A program made the translations under genes and the position numbers. From positions 9,276,501 through 9,340,500 of the forward strand of contig NC_044600.1 in the NCBI RefSeq assembly GCF_901933205.1: a stretch of DNA of 64,000 nucleotides, written 5' to 3'. Positions 54,301-64,000 of this stretch are shown here, one piece after another (positions within the stretch are counted from its first letter, which is position 1; each line of letters begins with the position of its first letter). The notes beneath the pieces are model-generated. The model did no database searches. It saw nothing but the letters and a program-made list of their open reading frames with translations, and was not told the DNA's origin. This DNA comes from Camarhynchus parvulus (Eukaryota; Chordata; Aves; Passeriformes; Thraupidae).

Positions 54301-54959
54301 TACAAACTATTTTTCTGGGAATTATTGCAGAAATGCTACAATTCAACTATTGTGATGAAACACATGCAGTTTATATTTTCCTGTTCTTTTAGTAGCAAAA
54401 AGTCTATGACTACTCCTAGAGGAAGTAATTGAAAAATTGAGCTAGATGGAGTGTCTATTAATGTAACATTTTTCCTATATAAAATACTAAGAAATACTCA
54501 AAATTTTCAAGGCTTGAGCACTGAGGTACAAACAGGCCCAGCAGCACCTAACAGTCTTGAAATTTCAAGTTAGTTTTTTTTCTTAGGAGGAGGAGGATAT
54601 TTAGGCATAATTCCAACAAAAAAGCTTATAAGCAAAGAGATATCACTGTGGGTTTACCTCACTTCCCTTTTTATTTGATTTTTATCAAGTCAATTTTATC
54701 TGAGTGGATGGTCCCAGCACCCCCTGAAAACCTCAATGGGTAACCAGTGCTGCTTCCAGTGAGGTTGGAACTGAGCTACCACTGAAGTGTTAAAAATTGA
54801 GAGAATAAAATCACAAGGCAAAGGGAACAGGGATGTTGTCTCCCTTTGGTGTGTGCCCCAGTCAGTGCACTGTAACACCCTTATGTCTTGCTGGGAGTTA
54901 AATACCCTTTTGCCACTGGCAGACAATCTCCACAAACATTCTTCCCTGTCAGTCAGTGG

Positions 54960-54985
54960 CTGGGGAATCCAGCTGGGGAATCCAG
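54960..54985. repeat. Perfect 13-bp tandem duplication
   Basis: CTGGGGAATCCAG occurs twice head to tail with no mismatch, which suggests a fairly recent local duplication. Confidence 0.9.
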
Positions 54986-57900
54986 TCAGGATTGTCATGA
55001 GCTCCCTGTGAGATCTATTCAGTAAATGGGGTTCTATACCCAGTGCTGATCTGGTTAAATAAGATCTCAGGCTCTACAGGTGTAGTGTTAGTCAGCACAT
55101 TTTCCCAAAAAAATGTTTTTATCTTTTTATTCTGAAAATCAGTGTTTTTATGATTAATCTTGATGGCAATGACATTTTTTTCCTCTTTAAATGTGCCCTT
55201 CTTGTAATACTGAGGGAAATAACAAGCTGGTGCCAAGTGGAAGTCAAATAAATGGGCAATTGCTAAGGAAAAATACTAGCAACTGCTATAAAATAATATG
55301 CCATTAACAGCATTTTATTTTGACCATAAATGGCAATAATTATTCTTTTATTAATATTTCAGAAGACCGGGAGAGGTTATTGGGACAGGATGAGATAGGA
55401 AATTGTTCCATTTAACTGTACTTCCTTCACATTAGAAACTCTGGCAACGCTATTTTCCTTTTTAAAGCACAATTTGTCATTTCTGTCCAAATAATTAGTT
55501 TGAGCAGTATGTAAATGCTCTTGTGATACCAGTTGCAACTTCATCATTCTAATAAGTGTATGTAAAAACCAGCACACATGCATGGAAATAAACTTATGGA
55601 ATAACTGGTAGTGCAAAACAGCATCCAAAGTAAGTTTCTAACAGAGATCTGTAGGCCATGGCATGAATTTCATGCTTGGTGAAAATTCTGTGTTGCTCAA
55701 ACCATCTTGATAACTAGAATAAAATGATGAATTTTTTCACATTAATTAAGCATATTAACTAAATATTGTGTTGGATTATGAATACTCTTATATCTTTGCT
55801 GTTTTTCATTTCTGTGTTATGAAAAGGCTTACAGAGCAAGAGATGTGTTTTGAAGGGGAAAGAATTAGAAAATACTTTGAAAATTTGAAAGAAAACACTT
55901 TGTATAGTTCCTTTTTCTTAAGACCAAAATTACAATGCACTTAAGAGAAAGAGAAATGTCAGTCAAAATAACAAAAACAATTTTAATAATGACCCCTAAA
56001 GATTTGCAAGCAGGCAGGTTAATCTTTTTCTTTTTTATACACCTATATGAACACCAGCACAAAGTAATTAATTACAGGTTCTGGTACAGAAATGCCTCAC
56101 ATATCATCTTTGGATGTCTGCCTTTTCATAACATTCTAATTAGTCCTTTTTTAATCTGTGACTTTGTTAAAACGTGGGGGGTGGTAGAACAATGTTGACA
56201 TTTCAAAGGGCTGGACTTACATTCCCTGATAATCCACTGAAGTCACACAAACTGCTTTTCTTAATTACCAGACAAAAGCAACCTGTTTTCCAAGCTGCCT
56301 TCCTCTATAGCTGCATTAATAAGCCTTAGCTTATTTAACTGGTGAGGTTTTCATCTCTGAGTAGTTTGGGGATGGTTATTTACTGAGAAAAGCTATAACA
56401 TCCTGCTGCTGCTGAGAGGCTGTGCCTATTAGAGAGGGACTGCACAAGTCTTCCCTGACTTCAGCCTTCCTTCTGATCTCCAGCTGCTCTCCTAGGCTGG
56501 ATAACTGAGCTTCTGTCCAGATCCTCTAGGATCTGAATCCTCTAGAATTAACAGATTTTGGAGACTTGGCCAGCTCATTCCCTTACCTTCTCTGACTCCA
56601 CCTGTGCATGTGAAGTTTTTCACTGACATTTTCAGTGGCAAACAAAAAAGAAAAAAAAAAGATCAATTTAACATTTGAAGTAGAGAAGTTTCTATAAAAA
56701 GAGAGGAAAGAGAATGTGTCATATCCAACTTTTGAGAACATCCACTCCTTAATGCTGACAAATGTATGTTAACTGTGGAAACCTGAGCTGAGATCACCTC
56801 AGTGTATTTTCCTGTAGTTTCTACATGTGGGGGGTTTGTTTTTCACACTATTTCCTGAAGGTGCTAAGATTTGTGTTCCATAAGTTCAATGACTTCCTCT
56901 CTACCCACAGTAAAGGGTGTTTTCTAGAAAGGGTGGGACTTTGATGAGAGCCTGGTTGATTACATTTTATTCATCCAAGCTGCAAAAAATAAACCATGTT
57001 AGATCTGGTGGTGCAGCTAGGGCTACATTCATTAGGCAAACACAAGACAAAGATAAGCATGTTATCACTTCCAAAATAAAAAAAGCTCAAAGAGCAATCC
57101 ATAAATTATATGAAATCTATGAAGTCATTATGTGTATATAAAATACTAGATTTTTTTGTTGAAGCATAAATGTTACTTTAATTTTCTAAATTTCTTTACT
57201 TTTAATTTATCTGTTAGATATTTAGATAACATTGAAATATCCCTTATAAAAATGGGTTTTGTTATGGCCTGAAGATGCAGCTTATCACAGGTAAGGAGAA
57301 TATTGCATTCATCTCTGCTGTAGATAAGGAGACTGCCAGGGAGCAGCTGCCTTGCCACATAAAAAAACCCTGAGCACAATTCAAACATATTGGGGAGCTT
57401 CACATTTGTTTTGAACTGAACTGTAATAAAAAGGGCAAACCCTGTGTTAGCAGGTACATGGGCAAGAGGAGTCTGCTGGGGAACAGGAGAGAGTTGGGAA
57501 ATAGTGCTCAGGGTCTGCATGGACCCCATGATCAGGTTTTGAGTGAGGAGGGGAGGCACCTGCTGCACTGACCCCCTCCTAAAGGCATGGACCTCATGGG
57601 CCTCTCACTCCTCAGTGCATGCCAGGGGGCAGCTTTGTCTGCTTCTGCCCCCCATCCTGCTGTGGAGCTGGTGCAGTGAGTGGGACGCTGTGCACAGCAC
57701 CCTTGGGAGCCCAGCCTCCAACCAGGGAGGGTGAGCCTGGTGCTCCTGGCAAAGGATGCTCCTTGCTAAGAATGTTATTTAGAGATCATCAAGGGACTGA
57801 GCAAACACACTTGTCTTACTGTGTTCGATGAAGAGCTATTACCAAAAATGAAGTATGTTGGCACATTGTGAAATGGTAGCACTTAAAAGATGAGCAGGAT

Positions 57901-58261
57901 TTGTGTTCCAGAGAGTCAACAACAGGTACAAGTGCATGCATATGGTGTGCCCAAGTGGCTGCTTAGTCATTCAGGAGGAAAGTAGAGGAGATCAAGTTAC
58001 CCATAGCAAAGGAAGGCTTTGCCCAGCCCTTCTCCTTGTTGGGAGAGGCTGCAGTTCCTGGACAGCCCCTGATTCTGCCTGGCAGGATGTTTTAGTATTG
58101 CATATCCCCAGCACTGCTGGTGCTGTATGCAATTGGGAATAAAATGTGGTGGTCACACTCACCTTTTCCCCAGGAGCAGACACTGCTGGGGCAGACAGTG
58201 AGCACTACTAGAAATGAGTTGGGCATTCTATGAGTACTTTTGTGTTTGATCACTGCAGTCC

Positions 58262-58300
58262 ATATAATATAATGTAATGTAATATACTATTATATAAATA
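58262..58300. repeat. AT-rich degenerate microsatellite
   Basis: Repeated ATAATGTA/TATA-type units in about 39 bases that are nearly all A and T, with two Gs and a C. Confidence 0.7.
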
Positions 58301-61300
58301 CCCCAAATAAATGCTTCTTGCTTCTTCCTCCTCTGTTTATTTTTCTTCTCAGTAAGCTCTTCCTCCCCTGGCATTATGCTCCACACAATTAAGGTGTAAG
58401 GCTTACCCTGGGCATGCTTCTTGGCTGGCTGCATGGTACACTTTCAGCAATCTTTTCTTTAAAATATATTAGTACAAATAGACAAATTATAAGATCTTGG
58501 TCTACAGCAAAATGTAACATTTTTCCTTTAAAACTTCCAACTCCTCCACGTTCCCCACCCTGCTGTTGTTGGTACGTTCATCACCCACTGAGTGTGAGCC
58601 AAAATACAGAGACTATTATGCAAATAGTTAATGTTAAAGTGAATTGGATGGCTTGTTGTGCTTATTTATATAACCTCTAAATGCCATCTATGCACTGTAA
58701 GCTGCAGGGTGAACAGCCAGGCTCCACTCCCATGGTGTCTGAGGAGTTCATGTTTGCAATAGCAATGTATCCCAAATTACAGGTGTACTCTGCACCCAGG
58801 CTGTGCTGTAACAAAGGAACCAGGGATACTGCCTCTGGTAAGGAAACAATGGCTGTGTACTAAAGAGTGTACTAAAAAAAAAGCTTTGGTTCAATAAATC
58901 CCTGTGGTTTTTTGCTGGGAATCTGGAGATGTTGGGCAAGAGAGAATTTTAGTCTGACCAAACATGGCCAGTTTTGAATGATAGTACAACCTTAGGAATA
59001 TACAGTTCTACATTACAGATTTGTGCTTTGAAATTAAAACAAGATGTGTGGAAATACACATTGTCAACATGTCAGCCTAGCCAACACCTTACAGCTGGCA
59101 ATGAATACTGATTACCTTCTCCAGAGCAGACAATTCTTCTATCTAATATAATTTCATTAAAACCAAGCGAAAATGAAATTCTGTTTGGTTCTAATTTTAA
59201 AGGAATTTCTTGTATAATTAGACCAGAAACACATGCTTTCCTTAAAAGAAAAGAAAAATCATAGAAGAAAATATCTCATTTGAACACCAATGTTTTTCAC
59301 AAACTAAAGCAAGTCTTGGCAAGGAATTATTTCCTGGCTGCTGATAGAACAGTAATGCCAGCTTTTGGGGGGACCAGTCAACACCCATCCATTGTTACCT
59401 CTCCTATATGGATTTTACATTTATGCTGTGTTGCTCTAAATGTGGTGTATATGATGCCACAGGTGTAATTACTAGTAATAAAGATTTTGTGATAATTTAA
59501 ATGTTAGAGACCTGAGTTACACCAGCAGGCTTCAAGCAGATCTATTCAAGTGAGAATTTCCATTTCACTGGAAGGTTGAACACATTGAAATGTTTAAATT
59601 GAAAACATAACAGTTATCCTATTCATAATTGAAGCAGGGTACATAGTAGCCCTGACCCTGAGGGGCCTCCCTACCTTGTCCCCTGGGCCTCCCTGGAGAA
59701 CCCTGTGATCCTCATTGTGCCCACCCAAGGCCATGGCAGCTGGAGGCCATCAACTGTAAGATGTTCTTCAGGTGTTGTGTCCATGGGCTGTCCCCAGCAG
59801 CAGCCTGAGAAGGTCAGTTTTACCAAAAGACAACAAGTGAGCTGCCAGGACATCTGTGAGTTTCTCATGGAAACTCCCAGGACTTTGGCAGAAGTTTGCT
59901 AAATCTGAATTATTTCTATAAATCATCTGTTCTCATTGAACTTAAGAAAATTTTTTCTTGTCTCCCTGAAATTTTCTGCACTGTCTTTCTGAAGTTCTGT
60001 ATGTTTCTGTACACAAGGAAGTCTGATGTTTGTGATATGTGTCTTTAAACACTTACTTTAAACTTACACCTCATGAATTAAGGCATTTAAAACCATGTTT
60101 CATCTTTGGAGAGGGGAGTCTTTCACCACTGTGTGAAACACACACTTTAAATTGTCCTTATCTCTGGTAACTTTGTCTAAATCAAGAGTCAGAGTTTGAG
60201 ACTTTGGTCCTTAATCTGACTCAATGAAACCCAGCCATTGTTTATTGGCTTCATTTGTCCGAGAGGTGATGGAAGTGGCATGTCCCAGATTGCTCTCTCT
60301 AATCTGACGCCTCATACGTTGTCCATTTTCAGAACAAAATGGGAAAGAAATCCTTTACAGATACCTCTTTGAGAGCTTCAGAAATAAGATTTCAACAGTG
60401 CTGAGATTTTTATGACAACATAATTAGAGCTTCCACCAGATTGTAAAAACTCAATTTGTTGAAAATTGTGTAAGCTGATTTAGGGTCAAATCCCACACTT
60501 CTTATTCAGGCTTTTCTCTGAATTTCCATTGATCTCAATGGCATAAATCAAGTTCTCTATTTCCAGAAAGTATCTCCGTGCTTCTTTCCTTGCTGTTCCA
60601 ATGAGCAATCTTCCTTCTTGCAAAGTGTATTTCAGAGACATATATTGAAAAGATGTTATTGATGCAGTTAACAGAGCAAATAGGATCTACTGTGCTTGTG
60701 ATGATGACTTTGACATTCACTTGATGCTACAAAGATTTGAAGGTTAGCTCCCACTTCGATAATCTCTTGTAATGTAGCCTTGTGTCAACAAAGCCACAGG
60801 TGTGGACACAGAGATAAGATGATAATTTTGAGTCTATTTTGTGTTCTCTCTTATTTTTCTCACAGTTATGTTTAAAAGTTCAAACCTCTAGTAAATAGGA
60901 TAGTGAATCTGTGTTTTCTATCTCTTTTCCTTTCTAAAATGGTGTCATGGGGTTGTTTCTCAGCAAGTCCTGATCAAATTGGCTGAATTTACGAATACAA
61001 AGATGTGTTTTTCTACCTGCCAGCTTCATCTAACCTCACACTTGCATCTGAAAGCCAGGATGTATTTGATGTGATCTAGAGGACCACCTATAGAGGCCCA
61101 CCATGACAATAATGTTATGGATTCAGTTCAGTTAACTAAATTGCTCTTGTGGGGAGGATTATTAGTGTGTATAGCAGATGGAGGAGCAGGTTCTTACTCT
61201 GCAATCTTGTTTCTAGGTCAAAAACCATGGGTAGGCCCCAGCAATGAATCCTGAATTATATTCCCTCTCAAATCCTCTAAAGAGGAAGTAGCATGACAAC

Positions 61301-62890
61301 TTGCTTTTCAAACATCAGATATTGAACTCCAAACTCATGCTAGTAATGTATCACTGATTAAGAATTTTCTGGGACTTCTTAGAATCATGTTTTTAGTCTC
61401 AGTAATGTGTGGGGAGACACACTTCACATGGATTATTACTATATTATAGTAGTCCTATACAGACTCCACCTGCCCCTGAGTCCCTGTGGGCTGCTGCAAA
61501 CTCACATAGTGGAGTTTATAACCATCATAGCATAAGATAATCAATAGGTGGAAGAAAGTGAATACGTCCCTTTTTACTCAGGAAGAGAATTGGAGGACAA
61601 AATCAAAACTGGGTTGAGGTCATATTGGTGGACAGAAGTAGATTAAGAAATGTCCTGTGATTTTCTTAGCTGTTGTACAGAGTCATGCTGCCCAGCAGCC
61701 TTCCTGCTAAAAACTACTAGAGAAGTCTTAGCAGTGCCAGAGCTAATGCTCTGGTGTTATTCCAGATCTTTGGTGAGGGGATCACCTAGGAAGGTTTCCA
61801 GACTGAGAGGCCTAGAATCAGCCACATCTGACATACAGGCAGCTTTGATGCAAATTCCCTTTGGTGAACATCTAGGGAGCTTTTCCAAGCTCAGTTCAGG
61901 GTGGGCAGCAATCCCAATGTCCTTCACTGGCAGCTCTCTTCACTGAAAAGGGAAAGGTGAGTCACAGAAGTCTCAATATTCCATTTTATTCATATCCCAC
62001 ATAACGGAGAACTCACAGACATATTTTTGAAAGAGACAGGGACACCATAATTACCACCTTCTAGAATCAGATGCAAAGCCATAATTCTCCCTACAAGACA
62101 CTTTTCTTAGCACACACTGAGTTGTTTCATTACTTGGGAGTTCACAGCTTTCCAGAACCTGACATTGTAGGGAACAGAGCATTGAGATGACAAATAGCTT
62201 GTAAGCTTTTAACAAGACAAGTAATCTTTTATACCAGAATTGCTGTGGTATCTTCTTAGAATGGACTTTTCCAGTAAATCACTCTTACCACACATTTTTA
62301 ACAGGCTGAATTCAGCCCTCCTTCTCTAGGAGACTTCAGATCTAAATTCTGCAGCTTGTTTAAAGCATTGAGACTTGGCCCTGTAAGATTCTGGACCCTG
62401 TCAATCTGTGTAAAGACATTGCCTACAGGCAGTGCTGAGTGTATTCCATCCCTTGGCTCTTGTCACACTGCAGGAGAGTCAAACTCTCCCTGCTCCTACA
62501 TGTTTTCTTTCAACAAATCCCACTGGAAAGGGTGTAACACTGTAAGACTAGCACAACATCTGCAGGCCAAAACCTGCTTTATTCTCGTTGTACTCTCCAG
62601 GGGACAGATGGCATCTCCTCATCCATACTCTGATGCTTCCCACTCTTCTGGGACCCTCTGATTCCCAGAAACTACCATAAATCACTGTAATACCAAATGC
62701 CAGGGCATGTACTTCTAGAGGTCAGCTCTAGGTAAGATGAACTTTTGGCTGCCAAGACCTCTGTTTGCAGCAGCAGGAGGCAGGCTAGGGGCATATTTCT
62801 CTATTCTTGAAGAACTATCCTGTTTGAGTGCTGTCAAGAAAAATGTCAAATCCAAGTTTTCTAATTCATTAGTTATTAATATTTTCATTC

Positions 62891-62913
62891 TTTTTTTTTG
62901 CCTTTTTTTTTTT
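62891..62913 (+). other. Splice-acceptor-like polypyrimidine tract
   Basis: Nine Ts, then GCC, then eleven Ts lead directly into CAG (ending about 62916, CAGCAG). This looks like a strong 3' splice site on the plus strand. A possible donor GAG|GTGAAG lies about 75 bases on, near 62989. All three frames of the implied exon contain stops, so a coding internal exon is unlikely. A non-coding exon or chance remains possible. Confidence 0.3.
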
Positions 62914-63120
62914 CAGCAGACTGCACTGAAAAGGAGGAAAGAAAGCTAGTTTGGGACATTTGCTAAGATTTTTGTTGGGGTTTTTTGGAGGTGAAGGGTG
63001 CAGGGAGAAATTCTCCAGCTCCCTCTAAGTGATACAAGGTCATTTAGATTGGCATAAATATCCATTCTCTTTTGCTGCTGTGGGAGATGTAATCTATTCA
63101 TTTTACTGGCCAGTGAGCAA

Positions 63121-63195
63121 GGGCCGCCAGCGCCGCCTCGGTGTTTCCGTGCTGCTGCTCTGTTCCGGCGTCTGCCCTGGGGCACACATGAGTCA
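63121..63195. promoter_or_regulatory. Local CpG cluster next to an AP-1-type site
   Basis: Seven CpGs fall between 63125 and 63170 in a window where CpG is otherwise rare. TGAGTCA, the consensus AP-1 (Fos/Jun) site, follows at 63189-63195. The cluster is far too short to be a CpG island by usual criteria. It could be an enhancer core, part of an exon, or chance. No function is proven. Confidence 0.3.
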
Positions 63196-63564
63196 CACTC
63201 CCAAGCAATGACAAAAATTTTAGCATTTTAAGTGATGAAAGCTTTAATAACTGTAAACCTCAGTAAGTGTTTGAAGGAAAATAGTCACCAATTTCTCTCT
63301 GTGTGTGAACAGATGAGAATGACGTTGTAAACTGCATAGCCAGGCTGCAGCAATCTTCATGTAATTCCCAACACGGTTGGAAGCTTTTCATCTGATTTTT
63401 GGGCCTCTGGCTTCACATGCCCCGTGCCTCTGCTCCTGCTTTGAAATGGGATAATGATATTCCCCTTTTCTACCTTTTGACCACTGCAATTACTGGGTTG
63501 GAGGCCAGTGGCACATTAAGCATTTCTACAGCACTTAGTAGATCTTTGTTGTTGCATAAAAAAT

Positions 63565-63589
63565 CAAGCTGCTTTAAATCAGCAGCTTG
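63565..63589. repeat. Perfect 9-bp inverted repeat
   Basis: CAAGCTGCT (63565-63573) and AGCAGCTTG (63581-63589) are exact reverse complements separated by TTAAATC. It forms a short hairpin with no known role. Confidence 0.8.
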
Positions 63590-63754
63590 CATAGAAATTG
63601 AGTAAACCATCATATGTTTTCTGAATAGCTGGTAGAAAATACATTAAATTCTTTTAAATATTTTTTAAAGTCTAGTTTGTAAACTTAATTTGTAATAATA
63701 AATGGGGTTTTTATACAACACCATTTCTGTGAAGTGAGCATTTGTTCTGCAAGG

Positions 63755-63772
63755 GATTTTTTTAAAAAAATC
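63755..63772. repeat. 18-bp A/T palindrome
   Basis: GATTTTTTTAAAAAAATC is its own reverse complement. Such T-run/A-run palindromes arise easily in AT-rich DNA. Confidence 0.8.
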
Positions 63773-63908
63773 TCTTCACAATAATAGATGATGTGTTGTA
63801 ATCCATGTCACAATCTCATAAAAACATCATCTGAATTCGCTCAATAAACTGAGTTTTTCTTTTTCATTTACATTGCAATCTTTCTCTTTAAGAAAACACT
63901 TTACATCA

Positions 63909-63924
63909 TGTTGTCATGACAACA
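63909..63924. promoter_or_regulatory. 16-bp perfect palindrome resembling an RFX X-box
   Basis: TGTTGTCATGACAACA is exactly palindromic. Its core GTTGTC-AT-GACAAC fits the loose X-box pattern RYYRYY-N(1-3)-RRNRAC bound by RFX transcription factors. It differs from the optimal GTTGCCATGGCAAC by one base in each half-site. X-boxes often control ciliary genes near promoters, but no promoter or gene is visible here. Binding is inferred from the motif alone. Confidence 0.4.
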
Positions 63925-64000
63925 GAATATGGTCTAAGGTTGAAATGCTGACATTTTTCTCAGTGTTCATAATGCACCCTCTGCTCACTCCTCCCTTCTT

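Larger units (their letters stand above)
50070..62880. other. Non-coding DNA, no gene seen
   Basis: No gene is supported in nearly 13 kb. Overlapping open frames of 114 and 116 codons on opposite strands (53794-54138 minus, 53809-54159 plus) and one of 131 codons (57173-57568 minus) have no recognised family. G/C-richer patches at 57440-57760 and 59640-59880 are unexplained. A T-run followed by G-runs lies at 51310-51348. A 13-bp tandem duplication lies at 54960. An AT microsatellite lies at 58262. Confidence 0.55.
63196..64000. other. Non-coding AT-rich DNA with short palindromes
   Basis: No gene is seen up to the window edge. The stretch holds three separate short palindromes (63565, 63755 and 63909), listed individually. 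A gene beyond the right edge cannot be excluded. Confidence 0.55.

Noticed and set aside
57903..58183. Paired open frames in G/C-richer DNA
   Set aside because: Short, overlapping on both strands, and no homology recognised.
61650..61946. 98-codon plus-strand frame rich in Ser and Leu
   Set aside because: No domain, no splice or promoter context, and a length expected by chance in a G/C-richer stretch.
1..64000. CRISPR arrays, bacterial operons, tRNA or rRNA genes, mitochondrial insertions
   Set aside because: No spaced direct-repeat array, no Shine-Dalgarno-led gene runs, no cloverleaf with box A/B, and no rRNA or mitochondrial-like sequence noticed. A tRNA-scanning and mitochondrial alignment run would be decisive.
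1..64000. A previously undescribed biological system
   Set aside because: Nothing in the window shows an organised set of genes or an array. The visible signals are old retroelement fragments, simple repeats and small palindromes.

Overview
The window looks like bird genomic DNA, most likely from a passerine or other neoavian. Three observations point that way. It is AT-rich and poor in CpG. It carries several old CR1 LINE 3' ends, of the kind that finish in an ATTCTATGATT tail. It also holds a short remnant resembling an LTR family I know from songbird genomes. I found no intact protein-coding gene, no rRNA or tRNA gene and no CRISPR array, and nothing suggesting a bacterial or organellar source. 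The open frames are short (longest about 145 codons) and unrecognised, many overlap on both strands, and they look like chance frames in non-coding DNA.

Layout. 1-5.2 kb is unannotated AT-rich DNA. 5.2-5.7 kb has a minus-strand stretch of 69 codons with coding-like composition, ending at a stop with a T-run (minus-strand poly-A) behind it; it may be a decayed retrocopy of an unidentified gene, and a near-perfect 31-bp palindrome lies just beside it. CR1 remnants lie at 14.1, 22.9, 24.6 and 39.6 kb (minus) and at 49.97 kb (plus, the best preserved). An LTR remnant at 31.53 kb seems to join the two ends of a much longer LTR. The rest is single-copy-looking intergenic or intronic DNA with a few short microsatellites and T- or G/T-rich tracts.

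The last 1.1 kb is the most feature-dense part. It has a strong polypyrimidine-CAG splice-acceptor-like site (62.9 kb), seven CpGs in about 46 bp next to a TGAGTCA AP-1-type site (63.1-63.2 kb), and a 16-bp perfect palindrome resembling an RFX X-box (63.91 kb). Long T-runs outnumber long A-runs on the given strand (about 25 to 9 by hand count), which would fit an intron of a gene transcribed left to right. That is inference: no exon is proven here. I did not find a novel biological system. The findings are modest leads that need alignment to other bird genomes.
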